A DNA stretch of 64,000 nucleotides from Piezodorus guildinii (GCA_023052935.1 CM041297.1:103260563-103324562); one strand, 5' to 3'. Positions 1 through 11,943 are shown, counted from the first letter of the stretch. Program-made: numbers and translations. Notes: generated by a model not told the origin, from the sequence alone.

Positions 1-38
1 GTAAAAATTACTATGTTTTTGTGAAGAATTTAGACAGA

Positions 39-220
39 TTATTTTTTAATAATTTCTTCTTCTTCTCCGTTACGAACTTTGGCGATCATCAAGGCAATGC
101 GTACTTTATCCAGTGCTGCAAGAAAAATACCTAACGTTGTTGTATTTTACCATGTTCGCAAGCTCTTCAACTACGATATCCTTCGCCTATTAAACCTCTT
201 CCTGGCCTCCACCTTGCCCT
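39..220 (-). pseudogene. Non-LTR retrotransposon RT C-terminus, decayed
   Basis: The minus strand reads a peptide with the segments RRRIS, LKSLRTW, TTTLGIF, AALDKVRIALMIAKVRNG and then an acidic run. This matches the C-terminal tail common to arthropod endonuclease/reverse-transcriptase LINEs (RRRISW..LR.W...TT.LF..A..K...A.MIA.VRNG). Two in-frame stops replace Trp-like codons (after RRRIS and after RTW), so it is dead. Only the last ~60 residues remain, consistent with 5' truncation. A GAAGAA/ATT-rich tail follows. Family recognition rests on the motif. The exact clade was not determined. Confidence 0.6.
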
Positions 221-1214
221 GAAATTTTTTTAATAATAAGGATAAATAATTATAATAATGAGTTAATTAGAGGAGTGGAGATGAAAACGAAATAACATGT
301 TGGGGATGAAAAACAGTAGATGAAAAAATTGTCTCTTATCACATTAAAAAAAAAAATTAACTTTAAAACTATTGTATAATTACCTAAACAAGCTATGCAC
401 GATTGTTCATAAAAATCACTACTATAACGTTGATGTTTAGTTTTTTTTGCATAAAACAGAATATTCACTTGTTTAAGAGTAAAAATGACTTAGTAAAGCT
501 GCCACTAACATGCATGTTTTTGATTGTTAAGTGTATTGTTTCACTATCATAGACTGTGAAAACATGAAAACATCCGTTGTTTTCAAAGTTTTTATTATGT
601 AATAAAATGTTTTAATATCAGGAAAAAAATATGTACTTTTTCCATACTGACTACACACATCAGATGTTTTAAAATTGTATATTTTGTATTTGTGCTTCAG
701 CTACTATAAGTTTTATTTTACTGAGTTTTCATGCTAAGATACGTTCCTTGTCAGCTGCCATTTGTGCTTCACCTGGACAGGTGTTTTGTTCAGTTTTTCA
801 TTTACATTTTTCCTTGACTGCAAAGGACATGTTACTAAGATCGCGGGATATATTGCATATTTATTCATAACAGGGATCCTGCCATGACACACTCTTGTCC
901 AATACCTTGGAAAATGTCCAGTGATACTTGGCAAATCCCCTGTCGTAGATTTTTATCTACATGTATTAGTAAATATCTAGGCATTTATTTATTTCTAAAT
1001 GTAGTCCTTTACAAAATTATTAGTTGCTTAGATAGGTCATAGACATATTATTTGAATAAGGTCATGGGAGTGTATTGGTTCAGTTAACCTTCTCGAATTC
1101 CAGATATTAGATTTTACTTAAGAATGTTTACGCGATTTAGATTTCACGACTTATCATAGATTTCCTCTAACTTCATTTGTTTATATCATTCACTATTATA
1201 GAAGAGTATATCAT
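221..1214. other. AT-rich sequence, nothing recognised
   Basis: Low-complexity AT-rich DNA. The short open frames here have no coding character, and no repeat shared with the rest of the window was seen. Confidence 0.4.
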
Positions 1215-1415
1215 ATGATCATATCGATTGGAAATGTTAATGTTGTGATTTAAATTTATTTGAATGACCTATATTATATAAAAATATGGTAATAGATATA
1301 ATATCTGAAGATGAGGCAAGTGAAGCCTCGAAACGTTATAAAGTTTAACATGTGTTAATAAAAGGATACATATGAACAAAATAAGGAAGAGATCGTTTCC
1401 AATCGATATGATCAT
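1215..1415 (+). repeat. Inverted-repeat unit with a Penelope-type stem-loop motif
   Basis: A perfect 20-bp inverted repeat (1215-1234 and 1396-1415, starting ATGATCATATCG) encloses about 160 bp. Inside, near 1308-1341, is CTGAAGA, a GAGGC/GCCTC stem with a 7-nt loop, then GAAACG. The same layout occurs in the Penelope-like copies near 60-64 kb. No coding sequence is present. It is probably a solo terminal fragment of a Penelope-like element. Confidence 0.45.
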
Positions 1416-1949
1416 TTGTTTAAAGTTTTTATCTTCCTCTATAATTGATTTTCATGCTAAAATTGATTAAATAATTCATCTCGCATTTATAACTTGGTTT
1501 TAGTCCTGCCCGTAGAAGCTAGATACCACCACCGAGCACTGACACTTGTTGCTTCAATGCTCCCTCCATGGGTAGAAATATTGTGACTGGCTTCACTATT
1601 AGCTGTATAGATCGGGTTTATGTTGTAGAACACACACTGTCGTTGTTTGGCAATTTATATTCTATTATGGTGCCTGTTACGAAAAATGTTTACAATGTTG
1701 CTTTTAGTCTTAACTGAATTGCATTAAAACTAACTGCTAATAAAGAAATAAGAATAAATTTTCGTGAAGGATGATTTTATTGCTAGTGTGTGCAATACTT
1801 AATTTTTAATTACCTCTCTTCTTGACATCAAGATTTAAATAAACCTAAACTGAATAAAAGAATTATATTTTTTCAATAGAAACTTATTTTTTAATTATAT
1901 TAAAATGTGAATTATTATTCCCAACAATCATTCATATTTATGCCTGTTT
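1416..1949. other. AT-rich sequence, nothing recognised
   Basis: No gene or repeat is supported. A slightly GC-richer patch near 1505-1580 has no open frame. Confidence 0.4.
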
Positions 1950-2640
1950 CGTCACTCTGCATTACCTTTTATAACTTTCTTATGTTAGCTAAATTTTTCA
2001 AAAATCTTTAGCTTTTCAATAATATGTTATACATCCACGTATATTTTTTTTCGTAAAAAGAAGAAAAAAAAACTCGACTGGATATCCTTCCGTAGATTAT
2101 CAAATTCTTTTATGTTTCACATTTACCCATTTTCTCTCTATGCTAAACAGTTAAAATGGTTAATTAATTTTAATTAACATAATCAAAGGTATTTTAGAAG
2201 ATTTTTTTTGTGAATTTGGCTTTTAAGCCCAATAACACTATTTCAATCTGAATAAAACCGTATTATGGTTAAGCATATTTAATTTCATTTCAACATAGCT
2301 AGTTTAATCAAAATCATTAGGGCTGTTGTTGAGAAAATTGTCAAAAAGTGCAAAATGGATGGTATAAAGTGGAAGTTCTGGTTCATTGGTTTTTTTTTTT
2401 TTTAAATGCCGTAACATATATATAGGTTTTTATCTTAAATGTGAAATTTCAGTTTTCATGCTATAAGTAGCACGAACACACACGCTGACTTCTTTACGTG
2501 GACGTTAATAATGATAAAATTATAGTTTACCTTTTATTTTAAAGTTTTCGCACTCCGAGTTTTCAACATGTTTTAGGGTCGAAAAATTGTTTAAACTAAA
2601 CGTTTATATTTAGGATAGGTATATGCTAACTGTATTGCAG
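1950..2640 (+). repeat. R1 dispersed repeat, copy a (decayed)
   Basis: Shares the ordered landmarks of the R1 family: a CGTCACTCTGCATTACC-like start, ATCTTTAGCTTTTCAATA, a TTTAAGCCC segment, the loosely conserved 'feature' ATCAAAATC near 2308, AAATGTGAAATTTCAG and an ACATGTTTTAGGG segment. The same series occurs at 51990-52725, 31590-32540 (-), 57350-57997 (-) and 57998-58830. There is no coding capacity. Ends are approximate. Confidence 0.5.
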
Positions 2641-3074
2641 AAATGTTTCTACCAAAATCCACTTGCTGGATTGCCCTGCATTTTTGAAGTATATTAACGT
2701 TTCTGATATAATTCTTTATATAAATATAAAATCAGATAGGTTAACCAGTTAAATTGATTCTTGATTCATTATATCTAATTACCTTCTAAATAAATTTAAT
2801 TTCCGGATTTTTTAATGTCCTAGCTATTATAGGAATGCTTCTTTGATGAACAGATGAACTGCAGACATGAAATAGTTGGCAAGACGCCTTGCCCTTCTGC
2901 AGCGCGGGGTCACCGACTGTAAGGCTTCTGTCCAAGTTCTCATCTGCACTCTTAGTTTTTATTTTATTTTCATCGAGGAGGTTTCAGTAATATAATATTT
3001 AGATTTTTTTTTTTTTTTTTTCAAGCGGTAAAAAAACTATCAATTAATAGTCCACAATGAATATTGTGTAGGCT
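2641..3074. other. AT-rich sequence with a GC-richer patch
   Basis: No gene seen. A GC-richer patch at about 2865-2945 lacks an open frame and is not obviously repeated in the window. Confidence 0.35.
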
Positions 3075-3318
3075 CCTAGTATGGTACGTGCCAAGTGTGG
3101 TGCGTGCAACATTCCACATTCACTTGACTTCGTTGTTAAAATCCATTTAATAACTTTTAAATAATATTAGAGTTGAAAAAAGTTAAAGAATCACACGAAA
3201 TGGTGATGGAACCATGTGTTTCAGATTAAGTAATCTAACAATAAAAATTATTATTATCAAGAATTATTCAGTTTTATCCGCTTTTCATCACTCTCCATAC
3301 TACATAACAACTTTATAT

Positions 3319-3366
<48 letters not shown>

Positions 3367-3600
3367 TTTGTATATAACATAACATTTTTTTTTTAAATCT
3401 TTAGCTTTCCAACGGTATATTATACATCTATATTCATATTCTTATGCTCGGAAAAAATAAAATTATGTAAAAAATTATTTTATCCTATATGATATTAAAT
3501 CCCATTAAATCATACATCCATGTAGCGAGTTAAAGCCGTTTTTGATGAAATCGTAAAAAAAGGTACATGGTTTAAAGGCATTTACGAGAAACAGGTAGGT
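3075..3600 (+). repeat. R1 dispersed repeat, copy b (5' part)
   Basis: Begins with the R1 5' end (GTGCGTGCAAC, then CACTTGACTTCGTTGTTAAAA), continues with TTTTCATCACTCTCCAT and ATCTTTAGCTTTCCAACGG, and is interrupted by a (TA)n run at 3314-3362. The 3' half of R1 is missing or unrecognisable. Confidence 0.5.
3314..3362. repeat. (TA)n microsatellite
   Basis: An almost uninterrupted TA run inside R1 copy b. Confidence 0.9.
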
Positions 3601-3715
3601 TTAGTGAGGTGAAATATCATGAGATTTGGTGAGAGTGAATTACACTCTCACATACTTTCAACGTATTATAACAAATATTCAATTACTGAATTTTCTCATG
3701 TTTTCATGATGTGTA

Positions 3716-4468
3716 CTAAATACAAGTGTGTTAATAAAAACCGGTAAAGAAATAGGAATCGAATTAAATACCGATAAGAAGAAATATATGATTAGTAGCA
3801 GAAACGGTGGCGATCTTGGTGATATTGATGTATCAGGGCATACTTTTGAACACGTAGAGAAATTCAAGTATTTAGGTTCAATTATAACTAGAAAAAATGA
3901 AATCCAGGAAGAAATAAAGTCCCGGTTAAAGGTGGGAAATGCGTGTTATTATTCAGTTGCTAAGTTACTTAGTTCGCGGCTTCTATCTAAAAACTTAAAG
4001 GTTAAAATTTATAAAACTATTATTCTTCCAATGGTTCTTTACGGATGTCAAACGTGGCCGCTTACTCTGAAGGATGAACAACGGCTTAAGGTTTTCGAAA
4101 ATAAGGTATTGCGTAAAATATTTGGTCCAAAGAGAGATGAGGCCACTAGGGCGTTTAGAAGGTTGTACAACCCGGAATTGCGGAACTTGTATCCTGTGAA
4201 TATAATTGAGCTGATTGCATCGCGGAGACTCAAATGGGCGAGTAAAGTTGTTGGGCTCGATGACGAGCGGATTCCGAGAAAGTTGGTATTTGCTGATCCG
4301 ACTGGTAGGCGTCCGAAAGGTAGGCCGAAGCGTAGATGGGAGGATTGAGTTAAGGCTTATCTCGGGAGCTTGGGCTTGAATGGTGAACATTGGACGAGTG
4401 TGTAGGCGGAATTTGGTGGTATCGGCATCGGACCTTCGGGTTCGCTAAGCCTATTATTATTATTATTA
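3716..4468 (+). mobile_element. 5'-truncated non-LTR retrotransposon with TSDs and ATT tail
   Basis: The fragment is bounded by exact 14-bp direct repeats TTTCATGATGTGTA at 3702-3715 and 4469-4482. The right copy directly follows a short (ATT)n tail. Truncation inside the RT and a microsatellite rather than poly(A) 3' end fit target-primed reverse transcription of an RTE-like LINE. A second, internally deleted copy of the same element is at 28130-28347. The flanking repeats fix both ends of the insertion. Confidence 0.75.
3728..4398 (+). pseudogene. Reverse-transcriptase C-terminal fragment
   Basis: The open frame (206 residues to the TGA at 4346-4348) covers the RT palm/thumb after the catalytic YADD block, which is missing. 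Visible blocks are LNTDKKKYM, KYLGSIIT, then KTIILPMVLYGCQTW and the tail GRPKRRWED. These are typical of endonuclease/RT proteins of arthropod LINEs. Reading continues past the TGA as VKAYLGSLGLNGEHW until a stop near 4403. The relative at 28130-28347 has TGT (Cys) at the TGA position, so the stop is a private mutation. With no endonuclease and no RT core it cannot act alone. The first Met is not a true start. Confidence 0.8.
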
Positions 4469-4482
4469 TTTCATGATGTGTA

Positions 4483-6778
4483 TGTTACAATTGTTTGTTT
4501 TGATATAACTTCATCATTTAGTTTTTCACCTTTTTTTAAAAATATTATTTAATAATATAGAATTTTTCAAAAAGTAATATTTAATTTCTTAATCCAAATT
4601 TTTTAAAATAAATAATCCTTCCCACTCTCATGCTACTTTCGTGATCTCTCACAAGACCTCGCTTTATGATACCTACACCTACCTGTTTTTTCAGCGAGTA
4701 GTGCGGCCTTAAAACGACACATTTGGTTCACCGAAGTTTGTTGAAAACGAGCAATTGTTATAACTTGAATTCGTTTTTTTTCCGGATTGCATACTATGGT
4801 AAGTAAAAGTAAAAAAAAAAAAATGGAAATACACAAATAATTTTTTAAATATAACATATTTATATTCCATTCTCATTAGTTTATGTCTTTCATTCTCAGT
4901 CGTAAGTGGATCAATTATCAACTTATAATTAGAAGGGCGGAAGCTTTATTTTTTTTATTTCTTCCTTTACAAAAAAAAAAAAAAAAACATGATAGGAGAA
5001 AGTTCCAAAATGTAATTATAACATTCTCGGGTTACTTAAAAAACACACGTGCATTCGGAGAAAGTGGGATAATATTTACGCCTGGTTTTGTGACGGCTTC
5101 TAGGTAAGTGAAATGGAACTGGGACAATTGGGAACCGTCCAAATACCTAACATTACTCGTGTGAAAAGCATCAGAAATATTCGTATGTTGCATTCTGTGT
5201 CAATTATTCTTATTTTTTAATTTTTATAATTTAATTTATTTATTTTAGTTTGATTCTAAATACTGCAACATTAAACAATGTTTAATATTAATTAGATATA
5301 GAAATTTACAGTACAGTTAAATAACTCTGTTTTTTGGGGGTTTTTTTTGGAAGAGGGAGTTAGTCCCTTATGATTGAAGTCGAAATGGGAAAGCATAATT
5401 AAAAAGCAAAATTTTGGGGATTACGGTTTTTATTATTATAACAAAAATATAGTTGTTCTTTATGATATTCAATAATTGAACTCTTAAGACTCCATGATTT
5501 AACGGCAATGATTATTCTATGTATAAAAAATTCAATATTTATTTTCAATAATAAACGTAAGTAATTGACAAAAAAAAAAGATAAAACAAGTTATTCTATA
5601 TCTTACATAGTGACAGTTTTATGGAATTGTTATTTACTTGATCGGAGCGCTACCTGTGAGTATTTTTTTAAAATCCATTTTATGATAGTGGATATATTTT
5701 GTAATATTATATAATACAATTATTAATTTCAATAAACTAATTAAAATAAATTATAGTATGTATTTTTATATATTTAAAAGTAGTAAGTAATCTTTGTTAA
5801 ATATTAAATGTATGAAAATCGGGTTACTCAGAAGTATAAACCTAATTTGACCAAAATAAGATGGTTGTGGTAATAAGTTCACAAATCTTCCATAAAATAA
5901 ATTTAAATCACCTTATTATATGAAGTTAATTAAATAAATACTTTTTAAAAAAATTAGTAATAACAATTTCTATTATTCAGTAATATTTTTTTAAGAAAGA
6001 AACTTTATTTACATGATATTTACAATGCACACTCAATACTAATATGTTTGGTTTCATGATTTCAGTGGACCTTTTTTCATGATAACAGAGTTTCAATCAT
6101 CCTTTGAATTTACTAATGATCATACAATATTAGTTTAAAAGTACATGTTTGGTTGTTTTGTGCGTTTAGCGCTTAAGTGATGTTTTGTTGTAATTACCAA
6201 TTTCTAGTTTTAATGGGTTTTCAGAAACTGTGGTTTTATCAAAATAGTTTTTGGTTACTGTGTAGATATACTGTTTTAATGTTGACAGATTTAGTTCAAA
6301 GAGCATTTTTGAAATTTTGGTATATCGTGGGTAGTTGTTGATGATTCGCATACATGTATTTTGTATTGTTTCTATTTTTTTATTGCAAGTCGAGCTCCAG
6401 ACGGGCGATGCATAAACTTATACTACGGATTAATTTTAAAATTGTTCGTTTTAATTTTAATTAACATTTACAACTGCATTCAATGTAGTTACATTTAGTA
6501 ATATCCATAGCAAGAATAAAACATTCGTGTTGGTAGAAAAACTAAAGAAAAAAGAAATATGTAGGCGTCTCTAGAAACCTTGAGGTTTATACTCGAGTAA
6601 CAATTAAAATAATTCGGAGTTTCACTTTTCCTTAAACAGTCGCTTTCCAATGACACACTTTCTTATCTGCTGGTCATTTGTTTTCCTTAGATGACTTTTC
6701 AATTACTAAATCATTGCTACTTTCACCCATTCTACATAATGATAATCCGAAAAAAAAATAATAGTTTTACTCTTTATT
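4483..6778. other. AT-rich sequence, nothing recognised
   Basis: Long AT-rich stretch with homopolymer runs (A-run near 4971-4987). Short open frames look like chance. GGTAAGT near 5102 resembles a splice donor, but no coding sequence precedes it. Confidence 0.4.
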
Positions 6779-6877
6779 AATTATTGCTCTTACCAAGGAA
6801 AATATATAAATTATAAATGAGTGTACTGTAGATATAGCTGAATTTATTGTTTATACCTACGTTTTTTAGTCATACGG
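6779..6877 (+). repeat. Direct duplicate, left copy
   Basis: About 100 bp resembling 7516-7615 in the same orientation. Shared landmarks are CTCT.ACCAAGGAAA, TTATAAAT and AGCTGAATTTATTGTTT. Diverged, so an old duplication or a weak dispersed repeat. Confidence 0.4.
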
Positions 6878-7286
6878 GAGCTAGAGGCAGATTTATGTCC
6901 TCCGTCGAACATACGTATACACCTGGAAAATATTTTAAGTAATATTTAGTTATCGGCTTAACACGGAACCCTGCACCTTGCGTTTTTATTTTGAGAATCA
7001 GAAAAATAGTTGGGTTATATTTAATTAAGCAATATAATACTATATTTTTTTTATCAGCCACATATATAATGATGAACTTTTGACTCATTTGAGTGACTCA
7101 TCATGGAGCTCTTTTTTGTTGAGGAAAAACAATAAGATGTGTTTTATATTTTGGCGTGTTAGGCACTACGCTTCTAAGCAGCAAGAGGTGTAATTTAAAA
7201 AAAAAAAATTATTTTGAACAATATAATACATAAATATTCGATGAAAAATGTAAAATAAATGTTGAATGGATGATTTTTTTTTTAAT

Positions 7287-7507
7287 TTATTGATTCATTT
7301 TACTTTTATGCTTCTATAATCGGGCGATTCTACAGTAGGAGTCCTATATTATGCTATCCAGGTTTAATTAGGATAGGGATCTTAACCGAGTGCTTGACAT
7401 CGCATATATTCGGGATCTCTATTTTACATCTCCAACGAAGGACCGTATAACCAAGGGTTTTTTACTCTCTTTTAAAATTCCTTAGACAATATTGTCGGGT
7501 TTGAACT
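7287..7507 (-). mobile_element. SINE1 copy, head truncated
   Basis: The minus-strand body of SINE1 is recognisable by the reverse-oriented landmarks GGTTTAATTAGGATAGGGAT and the ATTTTACATCTCCAACGAAGG segment. It stops near the B-box region (GGGTTTGAAC). It lies between the two direct duplicates at 6779 and 7516. Confidence 0.65.
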
Positions 7508-7515
7508 TTTTATAT

Positions 7516-7615
7516 CATCATTACTCTAACAAGGAAATATAATAATTTATAAATCAGAATTAGAACTGTATATAAAGCTGAATTTATTGTTTTTATTAAA
7601 GTTTTGGAGTCCTAC
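7516..7615 (+). repeat. Direct duplicate, right copy
   Basis: Partner of 6779-6877. Confidence 0.4.
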
Positions 7616-7729
7616 ACATTATAATATGAATGAGAGTACTAAGTCGAATTAATGCTGTTTTTTTTTTTTTTTACTTTCTAAAATGGCTGTTCCTTGAATT
7701 TAATATCTATATTGAAATTCCATTTAGGA

Positions 7730-8010
7730 AATCTCAAGTACTTAAGTTCTGCAGAAGTCTGGCGTTGGAAGAGGGAGGAGTCTGGAGGGCCTATTGTGCC
7801 AGACCGAGGGCAACGAACGGAGCCCTTAACCCTTACGGTTCATAAATAAACAATAATCGCCCTTCAAAGCCTCCCCTCGCCCACTTCATAAAACATTAGG
7901 GCTGAAGGAGTTGTGAAAAAAAACTGACGTGAAATATACTTGAGGGAACATTACCGGCGGATGAATGAGGCCCTTTGCAACCAAACCACTCGTAGCTATT
8001 AACGTCAGTT
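7730..8010. other. GC-richer segment without a convincing gene
   Basis: Clearly richer in G+C than its surroundings. One short open frame (7630-7845, +) starts in a T-run and resembles nothing known. An AAACTGACGT/ACGTCAGTTT pair (about 7920 and 8001) could form a weak long-range stem. Could be a decayed repeat or a conserved noncoding element. Confidence 0.3.
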
Positions 8011-9163
8011 TCTTAAGTATACTCTATTCACGGCAATTTGTTTATGGCTTATTATATTTTATACAAAATAACGGTAGTTTATTCTATAGTGAATATTCGC
8101 CGTTTGCTTATGAATCGTCATTGGAGTAGAGATCGTCATTCTTTGAGATGATCAGGAACACTAGGAGATCTTTTTATATCTAATATAAATGGTTATACTT
8201 CCACCAATGAATGTTTTTTTTCGGCGAATTTCAATAATGAAATTCATAATTTTTATTTATTTGTAGTTGACTCTATTATAAAAGAAATTTCAAATTTTGA
8301 ATCGATGGTAAATTAAACAAGATTTCAAGGGCTATCTCTTTTCATTCTTCCTCCTGATAAACTGAGAAACGCCTGTTTCTAAAATTTATTTATTTTGTTG
8401 TAAATGATATATTTCTCTGTGGAACCTTCATGTTTTTGTGGATAGCGTTATTTGAAATTAACCAATTCGCACTAAGATTTTCCGTTTAATTTTAGAGTAT
8501 CGTTTATATCTTGATTTTGATTACGTGTTTTAATTAATCCCATTTTTCGCTCCTTGTTTCATAACATATCTAAGTTTAATGGTGTAAGTTAGACGTTTGT
8601 TTCGTGAGATATTTGATTTAAAAGACGTGATAGGATTGTAGTAAAAACTACTAACTAGTACGCATTTCTTCGAAACAAAAACAATAGTATCATATCTTCT
8701 AGGAATGCCTATTTTATAGGTCACAGTTCAATGAAATGGGACCTATCCCAAGATATATCAAGAGCCCTAAGGAATGATGAGGATTCAATTAATTTAATTT
8801 CTAAATTCTTAAGAAAAAAATTAATTCTGTCATAATAAAAAAAATACTTTTCAAAATTTATTATTTATTGCTGTATTAAAGTATTTTTTCAACACGACCT
8901 TGATGAACTTGGACTTTTACACTTTGAAGCACAAACTGATACTCGTTAAAAATTACTTTAGATTGTCAAAAGTTTTCTTAGTTTCTTATATCATTAATAT
9001 CATATATTAATATCTTAACTAATTTCATTATTGGACTCTTTTCTTTTTTTAATCATTTCGATTATCGTCATCGTCGTAGTTTTATGAATGTGAAGAAAAC
9101 AGAGCAGTATGGAAAGGATCAGCGACAATACGTGCCAGATGTTAACATTGACGATCCTTGCAG
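8011..9163. other. AT-rich sequence upstream of the exon
   Basis: No repeat or gene recognised. The last 20 bases before 9164 end in CTTGCAG, a possible splice acceptor, though the pyrimidine tract is weak. The T-rich run near 9040-9060 is the nearest candidate. No promoter motif could be assigned. Confidence 0.35.
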
Positions 9164-9676
9164 ATGGACGATACAGAGATCCAGGCGACCGTCGAGTCCA
9201 TCCTGGGTAAGGGTGCTAAGGTCCTGGACTGCGAGAAGAAGTCGACCATCCGAGAAGAGGAAGTGCTCCTGGTCAACGGTTGCCCCATCCGACTGGAAGG
9301 TGCCGAAGGAGCTGTCATCCGAGAGGCCCTGGTCCATGGCACCGCGCCGCACTCGGATGTCCTCAATCAGATCCTCATCAGGGCGGGCATCCTCTCTGCC
9401 CCGGTGCGGCTGGAGACCAGCCTCAGCGTAAAGTCTTCCGTCGTGACCCGGGAGCAGGTGACGGTGGCCAGGGGCGGCCGGGTGGTCGACGGCAGGTCCA
9501 GGGAGACCAAGGAGGACAATTTTTACTCGAGTACCGTGGCCGAGGTCTGGGAGCCCGTGTCCCCGTCTTCCACCCTCACCTCCGTCACCAAACCCTTCTC
9601 GTCGAGGTCGTCCACGTCTGAGGAGTCTGCTGGCTCCGACCTCGGAATATCAGATCTCTCCCTCACGAGTTCATCA
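9164..9676 (+). CDS. Host coding exon, unrecognised protein (171 codons)
   Basis: A GC-rich open exon in AT-rich DNA, exactly 171 codons, ending in phase 0 at a consensus donor (TCA|GTAAGT). The ORF reads MDDTEIQATVES... and opens after an in-frame TGA at 9149-9151. Residues 1-78 look folded (VLLVNGCPIRLEG, then a helix-like AEGAVIREALVHG and VLNQILIRAGIL). Residues 90-131 are a polar, possibly conserved block (TREQVTVARGGRVVD, EDNFYSSTVAEVWEP). From about 132 the chain is Ser/Thr-rich and probably disordered. No signal peptide or membrane segment is seen. Codon use is G/C-ending, unlike the transposon ORFs except the full-length LINE. The ATG may be the true start. Alternatively the preceding CAG is an acceptor and this is an internal exon. 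I do not recognise the family. Later exons were not found in the window. Confidence 0.75.
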
Positions 9677-9682
9677 GTAAGT
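9677..9682 (+). promoter_or_regulatory. 5' splice site (donor) of the coding exon
   Basis: GTAAGT follows TCATCA and coincides with the sharp drop from GC-rich coding to AT-rich sequence. Reading through would add only low-complexity residues to a stop at 9785-9787. Confidence 0.75.
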
Positions 9683-10273
9683 ACTACTTACCAGCATGAT
9701 ATTTATTTGTCACCTTACAGGCCCCTGAGATCAAAAGACATCATTTATGAATCTGAATTTTGTTACAAATATGTTTGTATTTTATAACTTTACTCGGTGT
9801 TTCTAATAATTGTTCAGATACATTGCTATATGTTGATAAAAGAAAAAAAAAATTAAAATCGATACAGTCTTTAATGGGTGGGGGCGTTTGGCGATTGCTA
9901 GTGGGTGAAACTAAGACTTTTCCGTTTCATTGCTTGAAATTAAATTGTGTAATTTTCCTACACTTGATAGTAATAGGAGAAACGATTACGTAAGGCCTAA
10001 CGCTTCATCAAATATATAAAGTTACTCTTATTATATTGCTTTATTATTTTCAATAATAAACCTTCGTAATCGACTGAAAACATAAAATATAAAATAACAC
10101 TTCACACCTCAAAATTCGAACCTTAAACCTCAAAACTTGAGGTCTTACATTTCAAGATACGTAGAACTCAAATAACTAATAAAACAATTCAAACGTACGC
10201 CTTACGAATAACGAAGTGATCAAATTCTCTCTTCACTGCTCTTTGATAGAGAATTAAAGTCTTTACAAAATAA
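9683..10273. other. Presumed intron start, AT-rich
   Basis: Nothing recognised. A short frame at 9760-9993 shows no coding character. Confidence 0.4.
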
Positions 10274-10460
10274 AAAATGAATCATTGAAATGATATAAGA
10301 AATAGGAGAGATACTGCGTTTTGAAATTAGCCGTGGTGAATGGCCTTTTTCCTTTGATTAATTTATCGATTTACATATAAGTTGATTTCCTAATCTGTGA
10401 TACCCTAATATAATTATTAGGAAATAATAAACCATTTTGTAATCATCGGCATCGTTTTTA
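10274..10460 (+). repeat. R2 repeat, uninterrupted copy
   Basis: Aligns in order with 17206-17310 plus 21733-21857, the two halves of the R2 copy split by the full-length LINE. Shared landmarks are ATCATTGAA, GTGGTGAATGGCC, CTTTGATTAATTTAT, ACATATAAGTT, GGAAATAATAAAC and ATTTTGTAAT. Noncoding; class unknown. Confidence 0.6.
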
Positions 10461-11943
10461 AATCATGAGTGGGCCAAAAGAAGTTTGATTTTATTGTAAT
10501 TAAATTAAATTAATGATAATATTTGAGAGATGAAAACACTTTTTGGTTTCAATAATAAACGAAAATCAATATTAAGGTAAATAATTGTAATTGTAACTGT
10601 ACATTTTATAACAAATACCTAGATAAGATAATATCAGAAAAACTATTAATTTATAAGATGTCTAGTATATGTTTGATAAATAAGCTGTGTAAAAGAGCAA
10701 CCCAATGCAGTTGGAGTTTTTTTTTTTTTATTTATTTTTTTTTTTTTTTATGAGTTTAATTTTTTTGTGTTTATGTTTTCCATTTTACTTTTCTAGGAAA
10801 CTTCGTGTGTTATTATCATATTAAGAAAGCAGTATTATAATAATCACTGTACCATCGTGATTGTTGAGATTATTCAAATATTTTTCGTTATTCGGGGTTC
10901 GATTGGGAAATTTTTTGTACGAACGTTTTTTTATGATGATCATATTTTACAAGATTCCACCTGAGAGCAATAAGAACTAAGATAACAAGATATATTCAAA
11001 ATAGAAAAAAAGTATATTAAACATAATAACAAAAAGGTAAATTAAATGACTAATTAATACATTAAATAAAAATTAAATGGAATAAAAAGTTAAATTAATA
11101 TTTAAATAATGTTAGCATAATGGTAGGAGCAAGTGTTCAATTTATTTATTTTATAATTTTCTTGCTTGAACTTTATTTTTTTAACTGAATAAATAAATAA
11201 ATTATCACAGGGAACCGGTAAATAAGTCCTTTTCAACTTAGCAGGTCTCTATTGTGAAATTAATAAAGTTGTTTGGCTAGTTTGCTAAAACATTGAAATA
11301 CTCTTTGTGTTTTTGTTAATTTGCTTTCTTAATATTTTGTTTATTTGCATACCTTTTTTTTCTATTTCTGTTTGTTTTACCATGCTGAAAGGAATTTATA
11401 CTTACTCAATAAGGGAAGAAAGGAATTTTTTTATTAAAGCTTGTTTTTATTACTCTTGTAATTATCAGAACTTTTTTTTTTTTTTTTTCATTCTTCCTTT
11501 TGTCAGTTGATTACAAAGGAAAGTCTCCTTCAGTTGTTGGAAGTTTTCTATGTTTATTTTTCAACACCTTTTTTTTTTTTTTTTAAGAGCTTGTCAAGTT
11601 CTTATTTCTTTTTCTCGTTGTTTATTTAGCCTCTACTTCCTTATTTATAATGCAATAAAAGAATTTTATCTTAATTCATTCGCATCGCATTGATAGTAAG
11701 AATATCGTATGAGACCACACACATCAGGGACAATAGTGTTTGTAATGACATTGAAGACAATACTGACATGCTTCTACGCAGATAAAGAATGAAGTTACAT
11801 TGTCTCTGTTGAATAGACTCCAGTGTGTATATACACGTACAACCTCTGTTACGGAAGTATTTTATTTAAACTAACCTACGTATGTTCTTTAGTTCATTGC
11901 ATTTCGAATAAAATATATCTAGATAGATATGCTCTCATACATT
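10461..11943. other. AT-rich sequence with T-runs
   Basis: Homopolymer-rich (T-runs near 10720-10750, 11470-11488 and 11571-11584). No gene or shared repeat recognised. Confidence 0.4.

Noticed and set aside
5095..5108. Splice donor-like GGTAAGT
   Set aside because: The preceding frame contains a homopolymer Lys/Phe stretch and no coding signature.
9084..9431. Alternative plus frame and minus frames over the GC-rich exon
   Set aside because: Shadows of the 9164-9676 frame. They have Arg/Ser-rich composition and no link to the splice donor phase.
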